64,000 nucleotides of DNA from Yoonia vestfoldensis SKA53 (GCF_000152785.1 NZ_CH672414.1:1481154-1545153), one strand, 5' to 3'. Positions 9,250 through 18,899 are shown, counted from the first letter of the stretch. The notes: generated by a model not told the origin, from the letters alone. Translations and numbers: made by a program.

Positions 9250-9292
9250 TGCTGCAGTGCAGCATTTCAAGTATTTTTTCTGCGCTGCAGCA
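9250..9292. promoter_or_regulatory. Putative PhaR operators upstream of phaP
   Basis: TGCTGCAGTGCAGCA at 9250-9264 is a perfect palindrome. A second CTGC...GCAG cluster, CTGCGCTGCAGCA, lies at 9280-9292. PhaR of Paracoccus-type bacteria is known to bind TGC-rich CTGC-N-GCAG sequences between phaC and phaP. The two sites straddle the region where the phaP promoter should lie. Confidence 0.75.
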
Positions 9293-9330
9293 TGAATTTT
9301 TTGTAAAGCGGAAAAGTGCTTTGTTCAGGC

Positions 9331-11127
9331 TTACTTAGCGGAAACATACGTGCCGGGTGCAGGGGCCAGAACCGGGTGATCGGCCCCCCCCGGCGTGCGG
9401 GCAGGCACCGATTTGCCCGATTTTGGCGCCAACCACGCATCCCAGCGCGGCCACCATGACCCGTCATGGCGCACTGCGGACAGGCGCCAATCATCCGCCG
9501 TCAATCCCAGTTCGGGGTTGGTGTAATGGCCGTATTTGTTCTTGCTGGGGGGGTTGATGATGCCCGCGATATGACCGGATTCCGACAGGATAAAGGTCTT
9601 GTCCTTCGACCCCATCTTTTGCACGCCAGCGTAACTGCTTTTCCACGCGGCAATGTGATCCGTCTCGCAGGCAATCGCGCAGAGCGGGACGGTCACGTCT
9701 TTGAGATGAACCATGGTGCCACAAATCTCGAAACCGTCGGTGGCGAAACGGTCGCCCTGACACAGGCCGCGCAGATATTCGACCGACATTTTCGCGGGCA
9801 GATTGGTCCCATCGCCGTTCCAGAACAGCAGATCAAAGGCGGGGGGGGCCTTGCCCAGCATATAGCTTTTGATCGCGGGGCCATAGATCAGGTCGTTGGA
9901 GCGCAGATAGGAAAAGGTCCGCGACATGAAAAAGGAATCAAGGATGCCGTTCTGCGCCACTTCCGCCTCGATCCCGTCAACGAAATCATCGTCAAGGAAC
10001 ACGCCCACCTCGCCCCGGTCGGAAAAATCGGTCAGCGTGGTGAACAGGGTCGCGGTGTTGACCGACGTATCCTTTCGCTGTTTCATCAGCGCCAGCGTCA
10101 GCGAAAGCGTCGTCCCCGCGATGCAATAGCCCACGGCGTTGATCTTTTTGACGCCACAGATTTTCTTGGCCTCGGCGATAGCGGTCAGATATCCGTCCTC
10201 GACGTAATCGGACATTGATGTGTCGGCATAGGACGCATCGGGGTTGACCCAGGACACGACGAACACGGTATAGCCCTGATCGACAGCCCATTTGATCAGG
10301 CTGTTTTGTGGTTTCAGGTCAAGAATATAGAATTTGTTGATCCATGGCGGAAAGATCAGCAGCGGGATTTCATGGACCGTTTCGGTGCTGGGCGCATATT
10401 GGATCAGCTCGAACAGGTGGTTGCGAAACACGACGGACCCCGGCGTGGTCGCCAGATTTTCACCCAGTTTGAACGCCTTTTTATCAGCCAAGGTAACGAC
10501 CAGATCACCATCATTCGCCTCAAGGTCGGCGATCATGTTTTCAAGCCCCGCGACAAGGCTTTCGCCTTCGGTCTCGGCGGCCAGCGCCAGCGCCTCGGGG
10601 TTGGTGGGCAGGAAATTGGTGGGGCTGATCATATCGACCATCTGCTGGCTGAAATAGCGCAGGCGCTTTTTTTCATCCGCGTCCAGGTTGTCGATGTCTT
10701 CGACCGCCTGTTGCACGGCGGCGGCATTCATCAGGTATTGCTGCTTGATAAAGTTGAAATAGGGGTTGGTGTCCCAAAGCTCGTGGCTGAAACGGCGATC
10801 CTTGGGGGTTTCATCGGTCGGCGGGGTCAGCTTGCCTTGGGCCAACAGATGCTGGGCCTCGACATAATGTTTCACCGACTTGCCCCAGAATGACAGCTGA
10901 TGTTCGATCAGCTTGGCGGGGTTCTGCATCATCTCGGCCATATAGGCGCTGGCCGCCTTGACATAAAGTTCCTGGCTTGGCCCCTGCAAGGATGGCGCGA
11001 CCTTGCGCGACTGCCCCATCACCTTGAGCAGACGCTGGGTCAATTCTTCGACACGGGCAAGGTTGGCTTCCAGTTTGGCAACACCGGCGCCCGTTTCAGT
11101 GACCGGGTCTAAATCGTTTGTTGTCAT
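9331..11127 (-). CDS. phaC: Class I poly(3-hydroxyalkanoate) synthase
   Basis: 598 residues, the usual size of class I synthases, which polymerise (R)-3-hydroxyacyl-CoA at the granule surface. The lipase-like box is GYCIAGT with catalytic Cys335; the acid and His follow in ETDHIAAW and SGHIAG. ATG 11127 is preceded by AGGTGG at good spacing. The longer frame to 11163 would run through the PhaR-like palindrome and is rejected. It is divergent from phaZ. Confidence 0.95.
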   Translation of the reverse strand: MTTNDLDPVTETGAGVAKLEANLARVEELTQRLLKVMGQSRKVAPSLQGPSQELYVKAASAYMAEMMQNPAKLIEHQLSFWGKSVKHYVEAQHLLAQGKLTPPTDETPKDRRFSHELWDTNPYFNFIKQQYLMNAAAVQQAVEDIDNLDADEKKRLRYFSQQMVDMISPTNFLPTNPEALALAAETEGESLVAGLENMIADLEANDGDLVVTLADKKAFKLGENLATTPGSVVFRNHLFELIQYAPSTETVHEIPLLIFPPWINKFYILDLKPQNSLIKWAVDQGYTVFVVSWVNPDASYADTSMSDYVEDGYLTAIAEAKKICGVKKINAVGYCIAGTTLSLTLALMKQRKDTSVNTATLFTTLTDFSDRGEVGVFLDDDFVDGIEAEVAQNGILDSFFMSRTFSYLRSNDLIYGPAIKSYMLGKAPPAFDLLFWNGDGTNLPAKMSVEYLRGLCQGDRFATDGFEICGTMVHLKDVTVPLCAIACETDHIAAWKSSYAGVQKMGSKDKTFILSESGHIAGIINPPSKNKYGHYTNPELGLTADDWRLSAVRHDGSWWPRWDAWLAPKSGKSVPARTPGGADHPVLAPAPGTYVSAK

Positions 11128-11146
11128 ATTCATCCACCTATGCGTA

Positions 11147-11162
11147 TGCTGCAACTGCAGCA
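11147..11162. promoter_or_regulatory. Putative PhaR operator between phaC and phaZ
   Basis: TGCTGCAACTGCAGCA at 11147-11162 is a near-perfect palindrome with the same CTGC/GCAG half-sites as those upstream of phaP. It lies 20 bp upstream of phaC and 28 bp upstream of phaZ, so it could control synthesis and degradation together. Confidence 0.7.
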
Positions 11163-11189
11163 TATGTGCCTGTCCGATCGGAGCTTTCT

Positions 11190-12458
11190 ATGAAGTATAT
11201 GATGACCTATGACCTGATGGAAAGCACGCGCAATACCTATCAGTGGCTGGGGGCCAGCGCACGCGCATACGCATCCTATCCGATGATGTCATGGGGCACA
11301 AACCCGGGCATGGACTGGCTCAAGGCGTGGGGTGAGGTCACGGAACGGACATTTGCGCGGATGGTGGTCAAACCCGACTGGAACATCCCGGCGATTTCCG
11401 ATGACAAGGGCAAGGACCACCCGGTCGTTATCAAACGTGTGCTGGAACGCCCGTTTGGCGATTTGATCCATTTCACCACACCCGGTCGCAAGGCCAGCAA
11501 ACGGCGCGTGCTGGTTGTTGCTCCGATGTCGGGCCATTACGCGACCTTGCTGCGCAAGACCGTGATCAGCCTTTTGCCTGATGCAGATGTTTATATAACC
11601 GATTGGCACAATGCGCGCGACATCCCCGTCAGCGCGGGCAAGTTCGATGTCGAGGATTACACGCTTTATCTGGTCGATTTCCTGCGCGAGCTTGGCCCCG
11701 ACACCCATGTGATCGCCGTGTGCCAGCCTGTGCCTTTGGCGCTGGCCGCCACCGCCTATCTGGCCGCCGAGGACCCCAAGGCGCAGCCAAGATCATTGAC
11801 GCTGATCGGTGGTCCTGTCGATCCCGATGCGAACCCGACCGAAGTCACCGATTTTGGCCGGTCCGTCACCATGGGCCAACTGGAACAGACGATGATCCAA
11901 CGCGTTGGTTTCAAATATGCGGGCGTTGGCCGGACGGTTTATCCCGGCCTGTTGCAGCTGGCGTCTTTCATCTCGATGAACATGGAAACGCATACTGACG
12001 CGTTCCGCGACCAGATCATCAAGTCCGCCAAGGGCGAAGCCACTGAACACGACAAGCATAACATGTTTTATGACGAATATCTGGCGGTCATGGACATGAC
12101 GGCAGAATTTTACCTGTCCACGGTGGAACGCATCTTCAAGAACCGCGAAATCGCGCTGAACAGCTTTACCGTCAATGGCAAACTGGTTGACCTTGGCAAG
12201 ATCACGACCGTTGCGGTCAATATTGTCGAAGGCGAAAATGATGATATTTCCGCCCCCGGCCAGTGCCTTGCCGCATTGCCCCTGCTGACCGGCCTGCCCG
12301 ATAGCAAGAAAGCCGCGCATCTGGAGCCGGGCGCCGGACATTACGGGATTTTCGCAGGGCGCAGCTGGCGGCAGAATATCCGCCCCCTGGTGCTGGCTTT
12401 CATCGACGCCAATTCAGGCGATACGGCGAAACCCGCCAATAAAAACGCCGCCGCCTAA
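11190..12458 (+). CDS. phaZ: Intracellular PHB depolymerase
   Basis: 422 residues. Related to the PhaZ1-type amorphous PHB depolymerases, which use a Cys nucleophile; here it is Cys178 in AVCQPVPLALAA. N-terminal sequence MKYMMTYDLMESTRNTYQ and the GAGHYGIFAG segment (general base His) near the end are typical. Start ATG 11190 has GGAG six bases upstream; earlier in-frame positions overlap the operator. Divergently transcribed from phaC. Confidence 0.92.
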   Translation: MKYMMTYDLMESTRNTYQWLGASARAYASYPMMSWGTNPGMDWLKAWGEVTERTFARMVVKPDWNIPAISDDKGKDHPVVIKRVLERPFGDLIHFTTPGRKASKRRVLVVAPMSGHYATLLRKTVISLLPDADVYITDWHNARDIPVSAGKFDVEDYTLYLVDFLRELGPDTHVIAVCQPVPLALAATAYLAAEDPKAQPRSLTLIGGPVDPDANPTEVTDFGRSVTMGQLEQTMIQRVGFKYAGVGRTVYPGLLQLASFISMNMETHTDAFRDQIIKSAKGEATEHDKHNMFYDEYLAVMDMTAEFYLSTVERIFKNREIALNSFTVNGKLVDLGKITTVAVNIVEGENDDISAPGQCLAALPLLTGLPDSKKAAHLEPGAGHYGIFAGRSWRQNIRPLVLAFIDANSGDTAKPANKNAAA

Positions 12459-12459
12459 T

Positions 12460-13179
12460 CTAGAGCCGCAGCATCAGCGGCGCTGTCATCCAGCGCCGCA
12501 GCGCCGCCGTCACCTGATCCGGCGCTTCGAGCGTAGGCATGTATCCGGCATCCTCAATCACCTCTAGCGTGGCATAGGGGATCAGTTCGGCCATGAATTG
12601 CTGCCGCTTGACCGGATATTGCCCATCATGCTGCCCGCAGATCACCATCGCGGGCTGTTTGATCTGGCTGAGCGTCGATTGCTGGTCCTTGCGCCGCTGC
12701 ATCGCGCGCGACTGGCTGACATAGACGGCAGGGCCCAGCGCCTCGGCCATCTGGCGCAGATGCCGGACCAATGCGACGCGGTCGGTCGTGGGGGCCATCC
12801 ATGTTGAATTGATTTCGTGCTGCACAACCTCGTGCCAGCGCCCGCCGCCTTTGGCCGCAATGATATGGGGTTCGCGCGCGGCGGCGGTCTCTGGCGTTTC
12901 GGCCTGCGCGCTGGTGGCGATCAGCGCGATCCGCGTCACACGCTGCGGCGCACGGCGCAGGAGTTCAAGCGCAACCATCCCGCCCATCCCCATCCCCGCC
13001 AGCGCGAATTTCGCAGGCGCCCAAGTCAGGATCTGGGAGGCGATTTCTTCCATCCGTTCACCTTGGGTCGTGGGGGCGAACATCACCGCGTGATCCTTGG
13101 CCAGATCCAGCATCTGCGGCCCGAAAACCCCCAGATCGCACAGCATCGGGGGGACAAGGACGATCGGATCATGCGGCAT
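12460..13179 (-). CDS. Alpha/beta hydrolase-fold protein lacking two catalytic residues
   Basis: 239 residues with a clear alpha/beta hydrolase fold. The nucleophile elbow, normally G-x-S-x-G, reads GMGMG with Gly64 in place of Ser. The Asp remains in GQHDGQYP (Asp185), but the His of the usual DAGHMP is Tyr213 in DAGYMP. Two of three triad positions are therefore lost while the fold is intact. It abuts the phaZ stop (convergent, 1-bp gap) and may be a binding or scaffold protein. A catalytic enzyme using other residues cannot be excluded. Confidence 0.8.
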   Translation of the reverse strand: MPHDPIVLVPPMLCDLGVFGPQMLDLAKDHAVMFAPTTQGERMEEIASQILTWAPAKFALAGMGMGGMVALELLRRAPQRVTRIALIATSAQAETPETAAAREPHIIAAKGGGRWHEVVQHEINSTWMAPTTDRVALVRHLRQMAEALGPAVYVSQSRAMQRRKDQQSTLSQIKQPAMVICGQHDGQYPVKRQQFMAELIPYATLEVIEDAGYMPTLEAPDQVTAALRRWMTAPLMLRL

Positions 13180-13262
13180 TGTGGCTATCTGTGGTTGTTT
13201 TTGCTGGGCCCTTTTGGCCTGCCTGCCCCCGCATCACAAGTGGCATCGGCGCAGGATCGCTG

Positions 13263-14009
13263 TCAGCGCTCAGCCCGCGCGATCACATCTGTGATACTGT
13301 CCGCGATCAAGGCAAGGCAGGCGTCGTCGGAAAACCGGTGATCAGCCCCGTCCACCAGCGTCAGCCGCATGTCAGGCCCCTGCGCGTGATCCAGCAGGCG
13401 CTGCGCCACGGCCATATCCACATCCTTGTCCGCTGTCCCTTGCAGGAACCGCACGGGGAACGGCAGCTGCAGTGGCGCGCGCAGGACCAGATAGTCGCGC
13501 CCGTCCTCGATCAGGCGGCGGGTGATGATATAGGGGTCGCCATACTCTGACGGCAATGCGATCTGTCCGTCCGTCATCAGCGCGGCGCGCTGCGCCTCGG
13601 TTGCGCCCGCCCACATGCTGTCTTCGGTGAAATCGGGCGCGGCGGCGATGGTGACAAGACCCGCCACACGGTCAGGCTGGCTGCGCGCCAAAAGCAGGGA
13701 AATCCAGCCCCCCATGCTGGAGCCGACCAGCACCACAGGCCCCGCGACCAGCCCGATGGCGGCCTGCGCATCGTGATACCAATCGCCAATCGCCCCGTCG
13801 GTGAATGCACCGCTGCTGTCGCCGTGGCCGGAATAGTCGAAGCGCAAAAACGCCCTGCCCTGCCGGCGCGCCCAGTCTTCCAGAAACACAGCCTTGGTGC
13901 CGCCCATGTCGGATTTGAACCCGCCAAGGAATACCACCGCCGGCGCGCTGCCATCCGTCAGATGATAGGCAATCTTGCGCCCCGCGGGCGTGATCAGATA
14001 ATCGGGCAT
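13263..14009 (-). CDS. Alpha/beta hydrolase (serine hydrolase)
   Basis: 248 residues. The nucleophile is Ser in GSSMGGW, with Asp in GTADKDVD and His in DGADHRFSDD, so the triad is complete. It resembles short carboxylesterases/acyl-protein-thioesterase-like proteins of the BAAT or S9-like type (FLGGFKSDMGG, then DYSGHGDSSG oxyanion region). Substrate unknown. It forms a minus-strand set with the neighbouring hydrolase and the small protein at 14051. Confidence 0.8.
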   Translation of the reverse strand: MPDYLITPAGRKIAYHLTDGSAPAVVFLGGFKSDMGGTKAVFLEDWARRQGRAFLRFDYSGHGDSSGAFTDGAIGDWYHDAQAAIGLVAGPVVLVGSSMGGWISLLLARSQPDRVAGLVTIAAAPDFTEDSMWAGATEAQRAALMTDGQIALPSEYGDPYIITRRLIEDGRDYLVLRAPLQLPFPVRFLQGTADKDVDMAVAQRLLDHAQGPDMRLTLVDGADHRFSDDACLALIADSITDVIARAER

Positions 14010-14050
14010 GGCGGGGCCTTTCAGGTCATGGCACCGCGACTGGCGGGCTG

Positions 14051-14296
14051 TCAGCCGCCGACATAGACCGCTTTGCGCGGACGGTAAAAGATTTTCTGAT
14101 CATGCAACCGGCCCAGCAATTCCTCGCCCGTGCGCTGGTCTTGTTCGATCACGCGGATCGATTCCAGATGGGCGGGGTTTTCCTCGGTCAGGGCAAGGCG
14201 CATCCGTGACAATTCCCGTCCGCGCGCGCGCAGAGCCTCTTCGATCAGATCGACATCGGCGATGCTCAGATCGAATGTGCGGTTGTAGCTTGGCAT
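14051..14296 (-). CDS. Small conserved hypothetical protein (81 aa)
   Basis: Sequence begins MPSYNRTFDLSIADVDLIEE and is strongly helical and charged; no family recognised with certainty. The long frame running back to 15967 is the antisense of thrS. Real coding most likely starts at ATG 14296, behind AGGGGTGG. It faces away from thrS. Confidence 0.65.
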   Translation of the reverse strand: MPSYNRTFDLSIADVDLIEEALRARGRELSRMRLALTEENPAHLESIRVIEQDQRTGEELLGRLHDQKIFYRPRKAVYVGG

Positions 14297-14500
14297 GATC
14301 CACCCCTTTGCGCGTGTTTCGTATCGGAAACTGATGTCGGTTTTACTGCGCAAGGCGTCGCAGTCAACGTATATCTGTGCATACAAATCATGCAGCGGAT
14401 TCAATCGGCTTGACGATCCGGCGATGCGGCGGCATCTAGGCCGCATACATAACCCGCAACCGGGCGTTCCGTGGGCGCCAAACCGACGAGGAGCTTGCCG

Positions 14501-16447
14501 ATGGCACAGATTTCCCTGACATTTCCCGATGGCAACAGCCGCCAGTATGACGCAGGCGTAACCGCCGGTGACGTTGCCAGCGACATTTCCCCATCGCTGC
14601 GCAAAAAGGCGATTTCCGCCACCGTGAACGGCGCGCATTGGGACCTGCAATGGCCCATTCAAGCAGACGCGCAGATCGCCATCAACACGATGAAAGACGA
14701 AGCGCCTGCATTGGAACTCGTCCGCCACGATCTGGCCCATATCATGGCGCGTGCCGTGCAAGAGATTTGGCCGGATACACAGGTCACCATCGGCCCCGTG
14801 ATCAAGGACGGCTGGTATTACGATTTCGACCGCAAGGAACCTTTCACCCCCGAAGACCTTGGCTTGATCGAGAAAAAGATGAAGGAGATCATCAACAAAC
14901 GCGATGATGTCCGTACCGAGATCTGGGACCGCGCCCGCGCCGTGCAATATTACACTGACCGGGGCGAGCCTTATAAGGTCGAACTGATCGACAGCATCCC
15001 CGGCAATGAACCGTTGCGCATGTATTGGCATGGCGACTGGCAGGATCTGTGCCGTGGCCCGCATTTGCAGAACACCGGCCAGGTGCCAGCGGATGCCTTC
15101 AAGCTGATGAGCATCGCCGGTGCCTATTGGCGCGGCGACAGCACCCGCCCGATGCTGCAACGCATCTATGGGACGGCCTTTACCAATAAAGACGCGCTGA
15201 AAGACCACCTGCACCGTCTGGAAGAAGCCGCCAAACGCGACCACCGCAAGCTGGGCCGCGAAATGAACCTGTTCCACATGCAAGAAGAAGCCCCCGGTCA
15301 GGTGTTCTGGCACCCCGATGGCTGGACGATCTATACCGAACTGCAAGATTACATGCGCCGCCGCCAACGCGCGGGCGGCTATGTCGAGGTGAACACACCC
15401 CAGGTCGTGGACCGTAAGCTGTGGGAAAAATCCGGCCATTGGGACAAGTATCAGGAAAACATGTTCATCGTCGAAGTGGACGAAGAACACGCCCGCGAAA
15501 AAGCGGTCAATGCGCTGAAACCAATGAATTGCCCCTGCCATGTGCAGATTTTCAACCAAGGTCTGAAATCCTACCGCGACCTGCCGTTGCGGATGGCCGA
15601 ATTCGGGTCTTGCGCGCGCTATGAACCATCGGGTGCTTTGCATGGCATCATGCGGGTACGTGGTTTCACACAGGATGACGGGCATATTTTCTGCCGCGAA
15701 GACCAGATCGAACCGGAAACAGCCCGTTTTATCGCGTTTTTGTCGCGGGTCTATGCCGATCTGGGTTTCAACGACTGGACCATCAAACTGTCCACCCGCC
15801 CCGAACAGCGGATCGGGTCGGACGCTACATGGGATATGATGGAAAAGGCGTTGGGCGATGCCTGCCGCGCGGCCGGTTACGATTTCGAACTGCTGGAAGG
15901 CGAAGGCGCGTTTTACGGCCCGAAACTCGAATTCACCCTGACCGATGCGATTGGCCGGAACTGGCAATGCGGCACCTTACAGGTGGATGCCAACCTGCCC
16001 GAACGGCTGGATGCGGAATATATCGGGACAGATGGCGAAAAGCACCGGCCCGTCATGCTGCACCGCGCGACCTTGGGCAGTTTTGAGCGTTTCATCGGTA
16101 TCCTGATCGAAGAACATGCCGGCAAGCTGCCGTTCTGGCTTGCCCCGCGTCAGGTGGTTGTGGCGACGATTGTGTCGGACGCCGATGATTACGCGCGCGA
16201 CCTGGTGGCGGCCCTGACCGCCGCCGGTGTCCGGGCCGAGGCTGACACCCGCAACGAAAAGATCAATTACAAGGTGCGCGAACATTCCGTCGGCAAGGTG
16301 CCAGTGATCCTGGCCGTCGGCGCGCGCGAGGTCGAGGAACGCACCGCAACAGCACGTCAGCTGGGCGAAACCCAGACCCGCGTGGTGACGATGGACGAGA
16401 TCGTGGCGGAACTGAAACAGCGCGCCACGCCGCCTGATCTGGTCTAA
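14501..16447 (+). CDS. thrS: Threonyl-tRNA synthetase
   Basis: 648 residues, the standard length. Order: N-terminal TGS domain ([10 protein letters not shown]), the editing domain with the HDLAHI and DLCRGPHL motifs, class II core with MNCPCH zinc ligand region and [16 protein letters not shown] motif 3, then the anticodon-binding domain. ATG 14501 has GAGGAG at 14488-14493. A leader of about 200 bp separates it from the divergent small gene; I see no T-box in it. Confidence 0.97.
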   Translation: MAQISLTFPDGNSRQYDAGVTAGDVASDISPSLRKKAISATVNGAHWDLQWPIQADAQIAINTMKDEAPALELVRHDLAHIMARAVQEIWPDTQVTIGPVIKDGWYYDFDRKEPFTPEDLGLIEKKMKEIINKRDDVRTEIWDRARAVQYYTDRGEPYKVELIDSIPGNEPLRMYWHGDWQDLCRGPHLQNTGQVPADAFKLMSIAGAYWRGDSTRPMLQRIYGTAFTNKDALKDHLHRLEEAAKRDHRKLGREMNLFHMQEEAPGQVFWHPDGWTIYTELQDYMRRRQRAGGYVEVNTPQVVDRKLWEKSGHWDKYQENMFIVEVDEEHAREKAVNALKPMNCPCHVQIFNQGLKSYRDLPLRMAEFGSCARYEPSGALHGIMRVRGFTQDDGHIFCREDQIEPETARFIAFLSRVYADLGFNDWTIKLSTRPEQRIGSDATWDMMEKALGDACRAAGYDFELLEGEGAFYGPKLEFTLTDAIGRNWQCGTLQVDANLPERLDAEYIGTDGEKHRPVMLHRATLGSFERFIGILIEEHAGKLPFWLAPRQVVVATIVSDADDYARDLVAALTAAGVRAEADTRNEKINYKVREHSVGKVPVILAVGAREVEERTATARQLGETQTRVVTMDEIVAELKQRATPPDLV

Positions 16448-16777
16448 TCAGGCGCGCAAGTACTTCGCTTGCACGTCCGGTTTCCAGCCGATGGTCCAGC
16501 CATCGTCGGTTGCGATCACCGGACGTTTCATCAGCGTGGGATATGCAGCCAGCAAGGCGGCTGTATCTTGCGCGCGGGCATCCTCGGACAGGCCGCGCCA
16601 TGTGGTCGAGGCGCGATTGACGGCAGAATCGCCAAAGGCCGCGACGATGGCCTGAATGTCATCGGCATCCAGCCCGTCCGCGCGCACATCAATCACCTGC
16701 GGTGTGATGCCTTGCGCATGCAGCGCGGCCAGCGCCTTGCGGCAGGTATCGCAGGATTTCAGTCCGAGGAACCGCAT
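16448..16777 (-). CDS. ArsC/Spx-family protein (thioredoxin fold), copy 1
   Basis: 109 residues with CDTC near the N-terminus and the ArsC/Spx fold (NRASTTWRGL, RPVIATDDGWTIGWKP). Start ATG 16777 is preceded by AGGAG. It ends one base after the thrS stop, convergently. Proteins of this YffB/Spx-like type are small thiol proteins of poorly defined function; arsenate reduction is not established. A second relative lies at 17117-17437. Confidence 0.8.
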   Translation of the reverse strand: MRFLGLKSCDTCRKALAALHAQGITPQVIDVRADGLDADDIQAIVAAFGDSAVNRASTTWRGLSEDARAQDTAALLAAYPTLMKRPVIATDDGWTIGWKPDVQAKYLRA

Positions 16778-16910
16778 TATCAACTCCTGTTTGGCTGCGA
16801 CGTCGTGTCAATTGCGTTTTTTATAAAACACCGGAGTCTTGGGATTACAAGGCAAAGGGAAGACCGCTTGTCGCGGAGCCCGGGTGCTGGCGACAAAAGG
16901 AGAGGACGAC

Positions 16911-17120
16911 ATGCCAAGCGGCACAGTGAAATGGTTCAACACGACCAAGGGGTTCGGCTTTATCGCCCCTGACGATGGCGGCAACGACATCTTTGTTCAT
17001 ATCTCGGCGGTGGAACAATCGGGGATGACGGGGTTGGCGGACAACCAGAAGATCACCTTTGATCTGGTCGAAGGGCGCGACGGGCGCAAGATGGCCGGTA
17101 ATCTGGCCAAGGCGGATTAA
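16911..17120 (+). CDS. Cold-shock domain protein
   Basis: 69 residues, a single cold-shock domain. RNP1 is KGFGFI and RNP2 is DIFVHIS. It binds single-stranded nucleic acid and acts as an RNA chaperone. ATG 16911 has AGGAGAGG upstream. The last 4 bp overlap the convergent ArsC-like gene. A 130-bp leader upstream may hold 5'-UTR control typical of csp genes. Confidence 0.94.
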   Translation: MPSGTVKWFNTTKGFGFIAPDDGGNDIFVHISAVEQSGMTGLADNQKITFDLVEGRDGRKMAGNLAKAD

Positions 17121-17437
17121 CCCAGCCAGACCGCCTGTGCGGCAGCGTCCCAGCCCAAGGTCCAGCGGCTGCCGTCTGTGATGACGGGGCGGGCCATCAG
17201 GGCGGGCTGCGCGTCAAGCTGCGCATCGGTTTCCGATTCTCGCAGCCAAGCGTTAAGGTTGCGATAGGCCTGCGATTTGCGGTCGATCAGATTGTCGCCG
17301 AATTCCGCAATCAGCGGCGCCCATTCATCAGCGCTCAATGGGTCGGCGCGGATGTCGCGCAAGGTCACGCCCAGATCGTCAAGCGCGCGCAGCGCCGCCT
17401 TGCAATCCGAACAGGTGGGCAGGCCGTAAAGGATCAT
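17117..17437 (-). CDS. ArsC/Spx-family protein (thioredoxin fold), copy 2
   Basis: 106 residues with CSDC at the N-terminus, NLIDRKSQAYRNL in the middle and ALMARPVITDGSRWTLGW near the end, matching the same family as the 16448 gene. The two relatives flank the cold-shock gene, so the local block may come from an old duplication. Confidence 0.8.
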   Translation of the reverse strand: MILYGLPTCSDCKAALRALDDLGVTLRDIRADPLSADEWAPLIAEFGDNLIDRKSQAYRNLNAWLRESETDAQLDAQPALMARPVITDGSRWTLGWDAAAQAVWLG

Positions 17438-17480
17438 CGCGCTTCCAGTTTGTTAACCATGCCGCGCGATATTGCGCCGC

Positions 17481-17774
17481 ATGTCCTGTTATCGCCGCCC
17501 CCGCCTGCCCGGTGCAACATTGTTCTTCACCGTCGCTCTGGCGGACCGCACGAGCGACCTGCTGGTGCGCGAGGTCGCTGCGCTGCGGTGGGCAGTGATG
17601 CGCACGCGGGCGGAACGGCCGTTTCGTGTGGACGCTTGGGTCGTGCTGCCGGATCACATGCATTGCATCTGGACCCTGCCTGCAGCGGACACAGATTACT
17701 CCATGCGGATTGGCCACACACATCCTTCCGGTAGGGTGCGCAGCGCGGCGCACCCTACCCAATCACTCCCATAA
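17481..17774 (+). pseudogene. Truncated REP-associated tyrosine transposase (RAYT, Y1 family)
   Basis: The N-terminal half of a Y1/IS200-type RAYT: YRRPRLPGATLFFTVALADR, then DAWVVLPDHMHCIWTLP with the HUH metal-binding His pair (H-M-H). RAYTs are usually about 150-180 residues with a catalytic Tyr in the missing half. Homology stops after residue 77 (ADTDYSMR) and the frame runs into a REP-like palindrome at 17730-17759. No intact RAYT is in the window. Confidence 0.85.
17730..17759. repeat. REP-like palindrome
   Basis: GGTAGGGTGCGC (17730-17741) and GCGCACCCTACC (17748-17759) form a perfect 12-bp inverted repeat with a 6-nt loop. Such elements are mobilised by RAYTs. It lies at the broken end of the RAYT and contains the thyX stop codon (17755-17757). 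It may also serve as a thyX terminator. Confidence 0.8.
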
Positions 17775-18660
17775 ACTCCCGCCATTCGCCCTTGCTCATG
17801 CCTGACGTCTCCTGCGTCACCTCTTCCCCTTTCAGCATACGTTTCACGCAGTCAATCGCCTTGCCGGAGAGTGTGGCCCCGCCCATCCGGTAATCCTCGA
17901 AGGCGCCATAGGCGGCGGGTACCCAATCGGCGACGACCTTGCAGATTTCTTCGGCATAGACGCGGATCTCGTATTGCGCGTGGCTGTCGGCGCGCAGGCG
18001 CAGGAAGTGGAACAGGTTGTGCAGATCAACTTTCCAGTACCATTGGGTATAGATATTGGCGGGCAGGTTCATCCGCGCCAGTTCGCGCGCCAGCCCCTGC
18101 TGGCCCTCGTCGCTGATCATCTCGGCGTAATGGTCGTAACAGCGCGCGGCGTCGTCTTTCAGATAGGCCAGCACGCGCGCGGCCTCATCCCCTGACAAGG
18201 CCTCACCGCGACCCTGGTTGTTGATCACCGATTGCGCAGCCAGATGTTCCGGCGCGGGGATATAGAATTCGCGGTCAAGGATCGAATAGCGCGCGGAATA
18301 TTCGTTCACGTTGGCTGTCCGGTGCCGGATCCATTGCCGCGCGACAAAGACGGGCAGTTTGACATGTAGCTTGATCTCGCACATCTCGAACGGGGTCGAA
18401 TGCCAGTGCCGCATCAGATAGCGGATCAGACCTTCGTCATTCTGCACCGATTTGGTGCCGCGGCCATAGCTGACCCGCGCCGCCTGACAGATCGCGGCGT
18501 CATCGCCCATATAATCGATCACACGGATGAACCCGTGGTCCAGCACGTCATAGGCATTGTAAAGATGCGCCTCCATCCCCGGGGCTGTCGCGCGCAGGGT
18601 CGGTTGCGGTTGGGCGCGCAAAGTATCGATTTCGGCCTGCTGGTCGGGGGTGATGGGCAT
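17755..18660 (-). CDS. thyX: Flavin-dependent thymidylate synthase
   Basis: 301 residues. The ThyX motif RHR-x7-S is seen as [11 protein letters not shown] (residues 112-122). The enzyme makes dTMP from dUMP with FAD and methylene-THF. ATG 18660 has GGAG about 8 bp upstream; the longer frame lacks support. The final codons and TAG lie within the REP palindrome, so the C-terminus (MGVIG) may have been reset by that insertion. Confidence 0.95.
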   Translation of the reverse strand: MPITPDQQAEIDTLRAQPQPTLRATAPGMEAHLYNAYDVLDHGFIRVIDYMGDDAAICQAARVSYGRGTKSVQNDEGLIRYLMRHWHSTPFEMCEIKLHVKLPVFVARQWIRHRTANVNEYSARYSILDREFYIPAPEHLAAQSVINNQGRGEALSGDEAARVLAYLKDDAARCYDHYAEMISDEGQQGLARELARMNLPANIYTQWYWKVDLHNLFHFLRLRADSHAQYEIRVYAEEICKVVADWVPAAYGAFEDYRMGGATLSGKAIDCVKRMLKGEEVTQETSGMSKGEWREFMGVIG

Positions 18661-18899
18661 TGCGGTCTCCGGTCTGGGGGATGAGTCTGCCCGCAGTATA
18701 GGCAAAGCCATGTGGTGGCAAAACCTCTTGCGGCGTGAAAACGACGCAGACGGCACTGGAGGCGTGTTGACAGACCCGAAGCAGGGCAAGATATCCTATC
18801 CAAGGATAGAGTTTTTTAGACGTTAGATAGTATGAGTATAATGTTTTACGCGGCGGCCCTTGCGGTCGCACCTGCCGGTGTCCGGAACGGTTGCGAAAG

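Noticed and set aside
9466-10218. 250-codon plus-strand frame inside phaC
   Set aside because: Antisense of phaC with no motif or ribosome site.
14051-15967. 638-codon minus-strand frame opposite thrS
   Set aside because: It is the antisense of a highly conserved synthetase. Only its last 82 codons (from ATG 14296 with a Shine-Dalgarno) look real.
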